NCBI GenBank assembly: GCA_037043015.1
Contig: CM073321.1
Location: forward strand, 15,125,001 to 15,189,000
Length of the DNA: 64,000 bases
Origin: Bryum argenteum
Lineage: Eukaryota; Streptophyta; Bryopsida; Bryales; Bryaceae
Direction: 5' to 3'
Shown here: positions 22,721 through 33,677 of the stretch, piece by piece
Position numbering within the stretch: position 1 is the first letter of the stretch
Layout: each line of letters starts with the position of its first letter
Made by a program: the position numbers and the translations under genes
The notes under the pieces: generated by a model
Told to the model about the DNA's origin: nothing
Databases searched by the model: none
Seen by the model: the letters and a program-made list of their open reading frames with translations, nothing else

Positions 22721-24041
22721 AGTTTCATGGACGCTGTCGTGGAAAGATTCCAGAACATCAATTCCAACGGTGAAGGATCTAAGATTCAATCCTTGAAAGA
22801 TCTGAAGAATGAACTCCAAATGATTACTTTGCCGGATAATATCTGGAAGCACTGGCAGGAATTCCTTACCTTGTACCACGACGGGGAAATTATTGACCCA
22901 ACCACGATGGAGCCCTGCAAGCTCGCCAAGGAGTACAGGACGCACGTTCTGAAGCGGGAGTTCTTTGAACGTTTCGGTTGGTTCACGGACAAGGACTTTC
23001 AAACCGTGGTTCAGCATCTGCTTACGTTGACCCCCGGTCGAAATGCACCGTATTTCAAGATCTTAGTGAACCGAACAAAATTTCTCGTTCCCGACAACAT
23101 GTCATGCGCCAATTAGGTTGAGCGGCATAAGCGCAAGAAGGTGGTGATGCAAGAAATCTTGGATCTGAAGCCTTTGCTGAAATTTGTGGAGAGTGGCGGT
23201 GATGTAATAAAGTCAACGTGGTCGGCCTGGAAAGCTAGGCACAAGTTCACGTCCGCTACATGGGATCATCTTATCGCACATATATCTGCGGATTTCTTCA
23301 CGAAAAGACTCCGCTATGAGGCAAGACATAAGCGGGCAAAAGATATGGTCAACGTTCATTCCGAGGTACAGTTTATGATGAAAAGGTTTATGGCCTTGAA
23401 ATACCGATTACCCGGGAGAGCAGGAGGAGTACAGATGAGAGGAATAGACTAGGCCAACAGGGCGTTTGTTCAGAGATCTATGTATACTTACACTACTCGG
23501 CCGGTAAACCTTGCTGTATTGGATGTTCTGAACATTCCACGTTGCCCCGCGTCCGACACACGAAGTGCCATCGATCTATTCTTGAACTTCATGCAAGAGG
23601 AGTTCGAGCCAAAGATCGATACTCCAAAGATTTGGCTCTTCATCATTCTTAGCAAGGACAACATACGGGTCGCCTCAGCATTTGCTGCTCCGGAGCTCTT
23701 TGGATACAAGACGAAGGTCTCTACCCTGCTAAAGCAGAAATGCTAGACAACTTGTCAAACCGCTTTGTTTCTCCGGAAGTGACACTCCTCTTCTTGTTCA
23801 AGAAGGACGACGAGTTTGCCGATTTAGCAAAGAACTTGATAAAGGATACATATTCCACCCCCGCAACTTGTTTGTACTATAACGACATCGCCAAGAATAC
23901 AGAGGCGAAGTGGAGGCATTACGCAAGTGAACTCTGCATGGAGTTTTACCTTGAAATACTTCACGCGTGTGCCTCACCCAGTGAGGCAGTGAGTACGTCA
24001 TCGGGGTTTACGCCGGCGCAAAGTTTCTTCTAGCGGCGAAG
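22721..24041 (+). pseudogene. Gene B degenerate DNA-methylase-like domain
   Basis: Begins at ATTCAG|AGT (SFMDAVVERFQ) in phase with the previous exon. Matches to gene A: NELQMITLPDNIWKHWQEFL, KREFFERFGWFTDKDFQ, RPVNLAVLDVLNIPRCPA (place of DPPY), KIWLFIILSKDN, then after a frameshift near 23718 LYPAKAEMLDN, TLLFLFKKDDEFADLAK, ELCMEFYLEILHACASP, and after another shift near 23980 EYVIGVYAGAKFLLAAK (place of motif I). TAG codons occur near 23114 and 23451. The donor AAG followed by GTAATG at 24042 coincides with the gene A donor. Catalytic and SAM-binding residues are not conserved. Confidence 0.55.
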
Positions 24042-24059
24042 GTAATGACACATCCTTTG

Positions 24060-24282
24060 TTATCGTCGAATCGACAATAACCTTTAGTTTGTACGCAGCT
24101 CTCGGATTGTATTGATAGTAATGTTCCCATTAGCTAGCCCTTATCGTCGGGTCGATGATAACCACCAGTGTTGTATGTAGCTCTGAGATTGGATTGTTAG
24201 ATATGTTCTCATACGCTAGCTCATATCGTCAGGTCGACGATAACACTTGACTTGGAAGTTGATATCGTGGGGTTGACTATAA
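24060..24282. repeat. Palindrome family 2 array in second intron of gene B
   Basis: Four copies of the 21-nt palindrome at 24060, 24141, 24223 and 24262. The first three are 81-82 bp apart and the DNA between them is also related (GCAGCTCTCGGATTG against GTAGCTCTGAGATTG), so these are tandem units of about 81 bp. They occupy the intron equivalent to the one that in gene A holds the 32-bp-period family 1 array. Confidence 0.85.
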
Positions 24283-24366
24283 CATTCCGACTCGGTTCAC
24301 ACTTTTGAAATGATTGCGTCATAATTTCTATGCAAATGTTCGGAGCGTACTTTTAAGGCTTCACAG

Positions 24367-26340
24367 ACCAGAAGAAAGTGAAGGGAGCCTTAAAACGTGT
24401 AGGAGTCGCAAAGAGGATGGACAAGAACGATTTTATGTTTGCGAGTTTTCCATATACGAGCACCTACGAGCGCCCAAAGAGTCGCGTGCCCGTCATGTGC
24501 ACTCTGATTCACCCCCTACTCCAGCATTTCCTCTGCTGTCATTCCACGAGCTATTACCTGCGTCTGTTAGACAGACTGAGTATGTGGCTCCTCATGTCTC
24601 TAGCAATCCTGGAATTGAAGATCTCGATCAGTTCGGGACAAATACCTTCTAGATCATGTCACTGCTGTCGTCTTCCCCCAAATTGTCCCTAAATCCGACA
24701 CGAGAAGGGAGTGATGTGAGTTTGGCGCAGGAGAATCCAGACTAATCCGACAATGAGGCGCAATCAAGAAAGGCGAGTGGGGCCAAGTCAGATTCTGACT
24801 CAATATCAGGGTCAGGAGATGATCATGCCCCATCTCCGGCGCGCACTTGTGTACATCCTGGCGGAGAAAGTCCAAACGACAACAACGCAATTGTGCCATA
24901 CGATAATACCGTTGCAGATATTGCCATGGAACAGCTGGATGACACCGCTGGACTCAAGCCTGTCGACAATGTCCTTGCGGAAGTTGTTAGGAAGGTCGTT
25001 GAAGGTGTCCTTGGGGAGGCTTTTGATGAGTATCACGATGAGGAGAATGCTGGAAACGCTTCGATGGATGAAGCTATTGGGGAGCAATATGATGGAGCTG
25101 GCGCTTTAATGGAAGAAGCAGTAGCGGAGCAGGCTAATGACAATTTAGTCCCGGGGGATGGTGCACAGCAAAACGACGAGGTTGCTCTAGATGGACAAGA
25201 CAACGTCAAGTCTTCTAGGGCACAACAGGAGAGAGCTCTTAAAGAATCAGAAGCTGCTCGCTTTGGTGACGCTGCTGCAGAAGAGGAGGAGCTTGTGAAC
25301 GATGACGATGTCACGATCTCCGCAGTAGTCAAGAAACAAACTCCGGATCCAAAAGTCCGTCATCAATTTGAGGGATAGTGAGTTGATATTACTCTTTGGA
25401 TAGCGATGATGAGGAGGATGATCTTCCCCCACCCAAAATAAAAGCTCTCGTTGTCAAGGGGAAAACAATAAAGGTCAAGAAGGACCATTGGGCCAGAGAG
25501 ACGGCGAAGTTAGAAAGGAAGAAGAAGCGGCGGGAGGCTAAGGCGCAGAAAGTGGCGGAGGAAGAGAAGGAGCGTCTAGCGGCCCAGAAGAAGCTTGCCG
25601 ATGCTGAAGACGCAATTCGACTTGCGACAGAGAAAGTTGCCCAGTTTGAGGCTGAGGCTGCGACGAAACTTCAGGCATTTCAAGATGAGACAAGAGAGCA
25701 GTTTAAGCTGTTGCAGGAACAGATGGCTAAGTTCGCTGTAGCGGCTGCTGCCTCTCAAAGCCAGTCACTGCCGGCTCCGCCAGCCGCCAGTATATCTCTT
25801 CTGTCGCCGTCTATGAGCGCTCCTCTCCCTGAGCCTCGACGAGATAATTTCCATGTCTATCGTCGAACCGACGATATGTCTGGGACATCCTCTGACGACG
25901 ACATCCTTTCAAGTAATGATAAGCTTGTCGTTACTGCTGTCGCTGAGGTTCAGCAGCCTGAGGTTTATCGTCGACCCGAAGATACGACTGACCTCACTCA
26001 GGAAGCTTCTGCTGCTACAGAAGGTGGCCAAGGAGTTAGCGCATCCGATGAGGTTGCAATCCTTCCCGATCAAGATCAGCAGGACCGGAATGACCTTGTT
26101 GAAGCTCATCAGCCTGAGGGTTATCGTCGACCTGACGATAACACTCACCTTCTTGAACATGCCTCTGGGGCTACCGTGGATGGCAACCTGGTAGGAGGTT
26201 TGAAGGAGTCGCAATCGCCATCCACAACGGATGTAGATTTGGTCGACTACGAGTTGGAAGCTGAGGACATTGCCGTCATTGGACAAGAAATCCCCCCTCC
26301 TCCTTCCAATCAACCTCCCGCCGCTGACGATCCCAATCAG
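24367..26340 (+). pseudogene. Gene B acidic and coiled-coil tail
   Basis: After GCTTCACAG the frame reads KKVKGALKRVGVAKRMDKND, matching the start of the gene A tail exon. An Asp/Ser-rich region follows (SGAKSDSDSISGSGDDHAPS) with a TAA near 24741, then an acidic run (24893-25378) and, after a frameshift near 25384, a highly charged coiled coil (KLERKKKRREAKAQKVAEEE, AEDAIRLATEKVAQFEAEA) and a Pro/Ser/Asp-rich end. Three in-frame family 2 palindromes encode the repeated peptide YRR(T/P)(D/E)D. The probable donor is CAG followed by GTACAT at 26341. The coiled coil suggests self-association. Confidence 0.55.
25857..26141. repeat. Family 2 palindromes inside coding exon of gene B
   Basis: Three copies at 25857-25877, 25965-25985 and 26121-26141, spaced 108 and 156 bp (both multiples of 3). 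Each is read in the same frame and gives VYRRTDD, VYRRPED or GYRRPDD; two are preceded by QPE. A fourth, truncated copy (GTATCGTCGAGTCGA) lies near 26736 in the last exon. Confidence 0.85.
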
Positions 26341-26459
26341 GTACATGCATCTGACCCTTACTATTTTGGGTGATTCTATATTTCATGGAGTCTTCCATCC
26401 GGCACTCTAGAAACTGGTTCTAGTTATATTTTCTAATATGAATTCATTCGTCTTGATAG

Positions 26460-27269
26460 GGTGTTAACAGCGGTTCATGATGACTAGAGCCCGGACGGCC
26501 ACTCCATAAGTCATGGATGGAAGGATCTCCCCATGTTTTATTCAGATCAGATTCTCAAGGAGCCAGTTGCGACTCACCTCCATATTCCAAACCATATTTG
26601 TTGCGATCAGCGGCGGACGCCATTTCTGCAGCCATAAACTATTCCAAAGCGGACATCGAAGATGGCGTGGTGAATAGTCCCCCTAGTCGGAGTCTAGTCA
26701 GATACCCCCTGTATTTGCCATCTACGTTGAGGCGCGTATCGTCGAGTCGAGAGGATTGTTTTTCGCCGAATGGGCCATCTGGCGAGGGGACCAACCGTAA
26801 ACTTAACCTCCTCTTCAAGGAGACGCCCGAACCTCAACAAGTGAAAGAGACGCCTGAGGTTGTTGTTTTTGGACCAACTGTACACGCAGCCGTCATCACT
26901 AGATCTCCATATGTACAAAAGAGAAGTCTTTCTAGGGATTCTATAGTTGTCGAACCTGCTCACACTGAATCGCCACAACCAACAAGTATTCATGTTATGT
27001 ATAGGAAGAAGCTTAATGCCACAATGTCCCCGCTTCTTCCTCTAGAGACACAGTCCCTTTTCGAGGGCAAGGTGGGCAAGGCCTCAGATAGCATCGAAAG
27101 AGAAAAACCAAAATACGGGAGAGTAAGATACAATAGTACATGTCATAATGCGGTAGGTGTGGATTCCACCTCTTTTCCTTCGCGTCAGGACGATATCATG
27201 AGAGGTTTGGCCAAGCTAAAAGCAGAAGAAGCTGCTAAGGCGAAAGAGGAAGCATTATTGAAGAAGTGA
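26460..27269 (+). pseudogene. Gene B last exon
   Basis: Follows a probable acceptor (CGTCTTGATAG). Two TGA codons interrupt its start near 26478, then it is open from 26517 to TGA at 27267-27269. The product is a Ser/Pro-rich, basic segment ending in a charged helix (MRGLAKLKAEEAAKAKEEAL). No domain is recognised. It is assigned to gene B by position, strand and the short coiled coil, and could be an independent fragment. Confidence 0.4.
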
Positions 27270-29800
27270 GCTCTCCAAGAGAAGATTTTTCTCCGAAATA
27301 AATCTTTACCTACCGTATATAATTTTAAAAATATGGTCCTTAAATAGACATTTCATATTCTATTTGGTCGGTGACCACCACATGGTGCCTATATATAGTA
27401 TATAAGAATCATTCACATGTATGTCTTTTCATAACTGTTGTGAATTCATCAACATATATATGTATACAACAACAATATTAAATAAACTTGTAGTCTTCAT
27501 TAAGACACTTCTTCATCATGGCTCATGGGTCCTATTCATTGCCGATGTTAGGTACTAGTCGTTTATCCACAACTTCTACGTATGGATGTTATATTTGTTC
27601 TATATTCTCTGAACTTACCTCAAGACAACTTCTGCTCCACAATGTATTGGTAATTGATGTCCAATTATTGTCATAGTTATTGTTGGGTTCAACAACTATT
27701 TTTGTTGCAACAATTTAAGACTCTCAAAACGTGCATTTTGTCTCAAATTAACAAATATGGCCTTAGAAGAGAATCCTTTGTAAGTCGATACTCCACGTTT
27801 CTTATTCAAATCGCCTATCGGCCTATACTAGAGAGCACACCAACCAGTTTGTTGAAGCAAATGTAGTTGGACACCTTGAGACAGTACCTTGTTATCCTAC
27901 ACACAACCGTCATCAATATAAAAGTTTAGCACGAGCGGTGTAGCTCTATACGCGCTATCAAGAATGTAAACTAACGGTCTATCTACAGAAAATTATGCTA
28001 AGCCAGAGAAAGTTGCAGAACAGCAGGATCGGGGTGTGGCACAAGTTTAAACACTCACACAAAACCCCAACCACACAAAATGAAGCCCCCAACACATTCT
28101 ACCGAATCAAGATCCAAATTTAAATCTAGATCTCCTATCCAGATCCGGATCAAGATCCAAAAAAAGCTATCAAGATCTAAAAACAACTCATCCTCGCAAT
28201 CTTAGGACCTTGCACGAGAAACGCGGGCTCCCTAGACCAACTTGGCTTGCCTCGTGACTAACAGACAGTTACCTGCGAAATAAAGACATGGCGTTGTTGT
28301 TGTCTAATCCTACGCTAAGTAGACGACGGTCAACCCCAGGAGTCACTACCCATTCTCAACTAATTACGATGGCTAAGTTTTGGTTTCCACACTCATTGTA
28401 CTGTCTTTAGAACACTATTTAGGCTATACTCAGCATCATCAGATGTACCAGAAGGAACAATGTTCCACAAAACGTTAATTGCCATAACTGATTTGGTTAT
28501 ACCGTCCCACAGTCTCCAAGCAATGTCATCCCAGCACCTAGATAGATTCTGAACAGCGAAGTAACCAGCACAATGTCCAACCCATCCACACCTTAGCTAG
28601 TGGGGGTCAACAACCCCAACCTTTCCGCTCGACCGTCCAGCGTAGATAGAGAACACGACTGGTACACCCTTGCCCTTTTCGTTGTTGAACAGGAGCGCCT
28701 GAGCGAGATCAACTTATAAAAACAAAGACGCACTAAATTTCACCGTTGTTTAGAACAACTCTTGTTGTGTGCAACCACGTTTATACAACAAAACCATCGA
28801 TTAATCCTTTGAAGTCCACTGGAACAGTCGATCCCCTCTTACCAGGAATCTAGTTCTCTTAGTGTACAAACTAATCGACCATGAACACCACAAAAAGGCT
28901 ATCCATCCGTTCCGGAAGACGTCGATCTCTATATGCATCAGAAGATTAAGAACATCTATTACAGCGGGGTTGACTCCCTCACATGTCGACCCACTCTTGC
29001 CAACGTCTCGACTTGCTTCCATAAGCTGGAAGATTTCACCCTAAACCCACGAGTAATACCAATATCCGACCCCCGATCGTCAAGCTTGCCGGCGACGACT
29101 TGGTACAATCATTCGATGCAGCCCCCACAACGCATTCTAGTAAAGCAACCTCTTGCATCAACCATCTGCAAGGCTTCCTCCTCGTCTATTTCACTAGACC
29201 CTACGAGTCGACTAATTGACCTCCAACTAGAAGCAGTGTGGTCGATGGCAGTGCAGCAGGAGTACTATTGAGGCGTCCCCCAGTAATTGACCACCTTGCT
29301 CCAACCACCCTTGTAACAAAACCAACCCCTCTTATGTACGTATTGTAGTACCCTAGGTCCTACAATCAAATACTGCCCTGTATTGATGGCCATCTGATTG
29401 CCTCCATATTCGGAACCACTTATATATTCCGCAGGAACAGCCTCAACCCAACCGGTTTACTCTATACCAGGAGGTCTAGGTCCATTCGTCTATCCAAAAG
29501 CGTAAGTTGCATCTGACCCGGGCTACCCAAGAGTGGGCGGAAAGGTAATACATGTGCATGGGGTGCCTATGATTCTCGTACGAATAACTGCGCAGAAATT
29601 AGTGGCCGCACTAGCATTCACATATGGTAAGTCTGCCATTACACACGTCACGTGCTTTTTGGATGCGCTTACCTTATATGGCAAAACTGACCCTGCCATT
29701 AGCATTGCCTTGTTTTGATTATCTATTGAAGATTCTAGTAACTATAGCTGGTATGTGAGTCAAAAGGCAACATTACCCCTCTAAGACTTGTGGAGTCTAC
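27270..29800. other. Region with decayed gypsy-like sequence but no gene
   Basis: AT-rich to about 27.9 kb, then GC-balanced with stop-filled frames. It is probably the 5' part of the gypsy relic that becomes recognisable at 29.8 kb. I cannot place LTR ends. Confidence 0.4.
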
Positions 29801-29803
29801 TAA

Positions 29804-30191
29804 ATGCATTCAAACATTGCTATCAAGATATCAACAACGAGTGACAACCAAGCCTACATTTTTTTCCGTAGTCTAAAACAAGACACTAAGAAGCCGCTTA
29901 ACGACTACTACAAACGCATGATGAAACTTGTCGGCCAATATGAGGTTCCACCCCACCTAGTCAATATCAACGAAACTTGTCACGCAACTCACAACCGAGC
30001 CATTTATGAAATGGAGACTCGACTTGAATCGACCCGTTGTGAAGATCCAACATATTGGTTGTTACTATATTCTAGTGGCAACTCACTATGCTACCAAGAG
30101 AGTTGAGGTGCAGGCATTGCAAGGCAACAGTGCTATGGAGACCGTCATGTTTCTATACAAGTCAATTTTGATCCGATTTGGCTTTTGTTAA
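29804..30191 (+). mobile_element. Ty3/gypsy relic: gag-like and integrase fragments
   Basis: A gag-like piece (FFRSLKQDTKKPLNDYYKRM) is followed, in another frame and with no protease or reverse transcriptase between, by an integrase core piece (YYILVATHYATKRVEVQAL, then ETVMFLYKSILIRFG). These are the usual words around the integrase catalytic region of plant gypsy elements. Joining of gag directly to integrase means a large internal deletion. It cannot be functional. Confidence 0.65.
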
Positions 30192-30199
30192 GGGGTGTT

Positions 30200-32330
30200 T
30201 TTTAAGTCCCTCTTAAAGGTGTCTAGTTTATACTTCTATGGGGCTTAACATTGTGGAGGTTATCAAAAAGAGAAAAAAAAACAGAGATCACAAGCGCAAT
30301 TCAACTTTATTTAGGTGGAGATGTGGCAAAACAACAGAAACAATACAAGGAGTGTTTCTCGAGCAACATCAATTACATGACAAAGAAAGGTCGACTAGCC
30401 GACTTGAGAATGCATTGCAGAACAAAGGAGAGAAAGATGCGACAAGGGTGGAGGATGCACTAGCAAAAAAATAATATATATCTAGCAGCACTCTTGTGTA
30501 GGAGAATGTAATACAGTCATATAGTTGGCTAGTCCAGTAGACTTGTCTTCTTGCTATATCTCATGTGGACTTGTAGCCTACATTGGGGGCTCATTTCTTG
30601 AGGTCGGATCGTAGGGGCATCAGACGGGTCGTCGATGAGGCTACTAAGAAAGGTCGAAGACATCTAGGATTGGGTTGGCTGGTAGTGTCAGATCAACACG
30701 CGTTTGTTGTACGGCCAAGGTCGGGGAAGACAAAGGGGCCTTTAAAATGCCTATAGGTGGTACTAGTGATCAGCACTGAATGAGAGGAGAGATGCTTCGT
30801 GCAATCAAATTGCATAGGAGTAGGTCAAAAGAGGATGGCAAATACTATTGCGGGTGGTCGGGTTCCAAGCCTCTCTCACGGCAATGATATGAGTGATGCT
30901 GGGCAGGGTGCTTGCATAAGGCGCAGTTGCGTGTTGTCTAGCAAGGATAAGAGGGTGAAGTCAGCCTCTCAAATGTCGAGTGGTGAAGGCGGGCTGGTGA
31001 AGTAGTCTGCGACCAAACATGGCTAGAGAAGAGGCGAAAGAATGGAAAGTTGTCCTATAGAGCCATGGGACTCATGGGTTGTGGGCGACCTTGGTCGGCA
31101 AGGTGAGTCAGTTGTGTCGGGCCGACTGGTATTGCGGGAGCGTGGGCGAAACACAATACTCTATGTGAGATGGCTATGTTTTATTTGTCTGAGGTGGCTA
31201 TCTAGGTGAGTACGGATTGCTCCATTGTGGCTGGCTCCTACAAAGTCGAGGGCGGTTGTTGACTAGTTGACGGTTTCTGTTGGTTTTGGTTAAGATGCGG
31301 CTCTTTTGTTGATCGCTGGTCAAGTCTTTGGTTGTGCTAGTCTTTGGCATCGTCATGCTTTGTCTGGCATCCGCCATTGTTCTTCCCACCATCATCGCAC
31401 CATTGTTGTCTGCCAAAGAGTTTGTCGTCACCCAACATGAGTCTTTCCGACGGAGTGATCTTGCCCTTTGATAGTTGCTCGTCACTACCGGTGGATAAAT
31501 TTTCCAGGAGTCTTGGATCAATACACTGGTCGTCATCTTCTTCTTTGTCTAGCTTGGAGACGACCACCTCTAGGTATGCCTTTTGTATGGTGTCAAGCTA
31601 TCGGCTTTATCGAGTGGGGTACCGTCCTTGGATGTTGAGCGAGTAGGTGTGGGTGAGCATGAGTTGTCGAAGGGAGTGCTTGGACGTGTGCACACTTGCC
31701 AACATGCGATCTGGTTAAGCGGATTCAACCTTCTACTCTTATGTCTAGGAGTTGATCTTCAATAGCTTTTGTTGATGGTCGTGTGTGTGTCTGTCGGCCT
31801 CCTAGAAATCCTCTTTTAGGACGGTATGCTCAACGTGAAGGATATTATAGGCCCGGTCAGTATGTTGCAGCCGCGACTAGGTGTCGGCTACAGGGGAGGC
31901 GTTGGTTTAGTAAGATGCCTCCACACGTTGATTGTTGGTATGCGCTTTCTGGAGGTGTGTTTCTAAGTTGTTGATGCGCTATTCGGTATGTTTGAGCTCC
32001 CAGACTGTCGAGTCAAGCTAGACCCAGGCCTTTGCCAAGTCCATGAAAAATTGTTGGTGCTTGAGCTCGGAAGTCTTGACTTTGTACATCAGGATGCTTT
32101 AGCAATACAGTGTCTCGTCCACATACACTTGGCATGATGTGCCTCCCCTTGGTCCAACGCCTTGCAAGAGTGCTGCGATGTTAGATTGGAATCCATCATC
32201 AACCGTAGCGTACTAACCACTTGGGATAGGGGCAAGGGCACAACGGCGTGACGGGCAAGGAAAAGTTGCTTATGAGAAGCAAAATTTTTGCGTCCGAGGG
32301 TCGATCGGCATTGGGCTAGTGTCTATTGTC
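30200..32330. other. Repeat-derived DNA, no supported gene
   Basis: Stop-rich frames on both strands with a moderately GC-rich composition. I recognise no domain. Flanking integrase fragments in opposite orientations suggest nested gypsy debris. Confidence 0.4.
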
Positions 32331-32697
32331 ATTGTGTTGATATCTATAGCGGCCAGGGTACTAAACAATAGAGGCGGTTTTTAGGACTTGCATAAAGTTG
32401 GCTTGATATTGTTGTTGGTCGCTGTATAAGGCATGTTATTTTTAGACAAGTCAAAGGCGAGGAGAGCACAATACTTCCTTATCTGACTAAGCGTGTCCTT
32501 GGCCGGCATTTGACTAGTAATTATTGTGATTGTCTTGATATCTATAGCGGCCAAGAGACTAGATAAGAGAGGTTGTTTTTGGGAATTGCCTGAAGTCGGC
32601 TCAGTATCGTTGTCGGTCGCTGTGTAAAGTATGTCATTGATAGTCAAGTCAAAGGCAAGGAAAGAACAATACCTATTCATGTGACTAAGCATGTTCT
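32331..32697. repeat. Tandem duplication of ~185 bp
   Basis: Two related units, about 32331-32512 and 32520-32697, share TTGATATCTATAGCGGCCA, AAGTCGGCT or AAGTTGGCT, GTCAAAGGC and ACTAAGC-TGT-CTTGG. The minus-strand frame across them encodes two copies of a YC-LAFDL peptide. The source is probably a gypsy non-coding or gag segment. Confidence 0.75.
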
Positions 32698-32994
32698 TGG
32701 CCAGGTTGTGGCGTCCGCGCTTCATGCCTACTGAGCAAGTTTCCATTAGTCGAGGAGTCGACTCTTGTGTAGCGCAGTGTCAACGGCATGTAAGTTTGCA
32801 CCTTTGGAGTACCATAGGACGTAGTTGCCGACATTGTAGCGCGTTGTCGATCCGTGTGTCCGGACCGATTAGCCCTTGTTCCACTGTGTCCTGCCGTGGA
32901 AGACTGCAGCAAAGTGTTGACTATTGTCTAGCTTCTTTAAGTCGGCTTAGCGTGCGGTGAAGATACGCCTAGGGTGAAGTTTATGGTTGGATCG

Positions 32995-33150
32995 ACTCTA
33001 AAATTGGGATGACGTACTCAGTCGACATAATAGGTGCTGGTCCATACACTAACTGGAAGGAAGAGTGGTCGGTGATGACCTTGTAAGAAATCTTGTAGGC
33101 AAAGAGAGCGGTTCGTAGCTGGACATCCTAGTCGGTTCAATGGGTGATAA
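32995..33150 (-). mobile_element. Ty3/gypsy integrase C-terminal fragment
   Basis: On the minus strand LRTALFAYKISYKVIT is followed by SSFQLVYGPAPIMSTEYVIP, the typical 'AYRTS-K---G-SP--LVYG---LPVE' passage at the end of a plant gypsy integrase. Upstream coding sequence stops at a CACTA-like end at 33189. The fragment has no catalytic part. Confidence 0.75.
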
Positions 33151-33188
33151 CGAGCTTCTGTAACATTCTGAAAACAATGACCTTGTTG

Positions 33189-33330
33189 CACTACTAGAAT
33201 TGGGGGGCCTTTGTGATGTGGAGCGCATGGCAAACCTAATGTATAATGCAAGTGTAGAAGATGGAGGTTTGCCATGTGCTCCATGTGGCTAGCACATGGC
33301 AAATGTTTGCCATCTCCAATGTAAATTAGG
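33189..33330. mobile_element. CACTA-like terminus with ATGGCAAA subterminal repeats
   Basis: Starts CACTACTAGAATT at 33189 and contains several ATGGCAAA / TTTGCCAT words in both orientations within 120 bp. This fits the terminal and subterminal repeats of a CACTA element. I find no partner end in the window, so the other terminus is lost or unrecognisable. Confidence 0.5.
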
Positions 33331-33677
33331 CAAAATTACCTAGGTAAGATAATTAAGGTAAAACGGTAAACTCAAATAGTGCATGCCATGTGTCAAATTA
33401 TCATGACTTTAGAGTTTTTGGAGTTTCCTCACAAATGATGTACTTGATACAAAGATTTTTGAGAATGTAGATATGATGTAGATTAAGAAAAATTTATATT
33501 ATTTGATGAAAAATATACATTTGTGGAAGTGTACATTTTAAGAAATATGTACATATTTAGCTATCTATCGACATCTAAAATCTAAACAACTCTATTTGCA
33601 TATTATCTGTCGGCGCGGCATGAGCAAAGGCAACAACTGATGTAGAATGGTGAGGGTCATGTGGACGACCCTATAAC
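33331..33677. other. AT-rich spacer
   Basis: No open frame, repeat or RNA feature seen. Confidence 0.5.

Larger units (their letters stand above)
21162..27269 (+). pseudogene. Gene B: transposon-domain plus ParB-like plus methylase-like gene (decayed)
   Basis: Order of parts: 21162-22022 N-terminal domain unlike gene A; 22023-22604 ParB-like domain; intron 22605-22720; 22721-24041 methylase-like domain; intron 24042-24366; 24367-26340 acidic and coiled-coil tail; intron to 26459; 26460-27269 last exon. The ParB, methylase and tail parts and the first two introns match gene A. In-frame stops: TAG 22020-22022, TAA 22251-22253, TAA 22371-22373, TAG near 23114, TAG near 23451, TAA near 24741 and a double TGA near 26478. 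Frameshifts lie near 23718, 23980 and 25384. Several stops could be CAA/CAG changed by C-to-T. Palindrome family 2 occurs in both introns and, in frame, in the tail exon. It cannot make a full protein. Confidence 0.7.
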
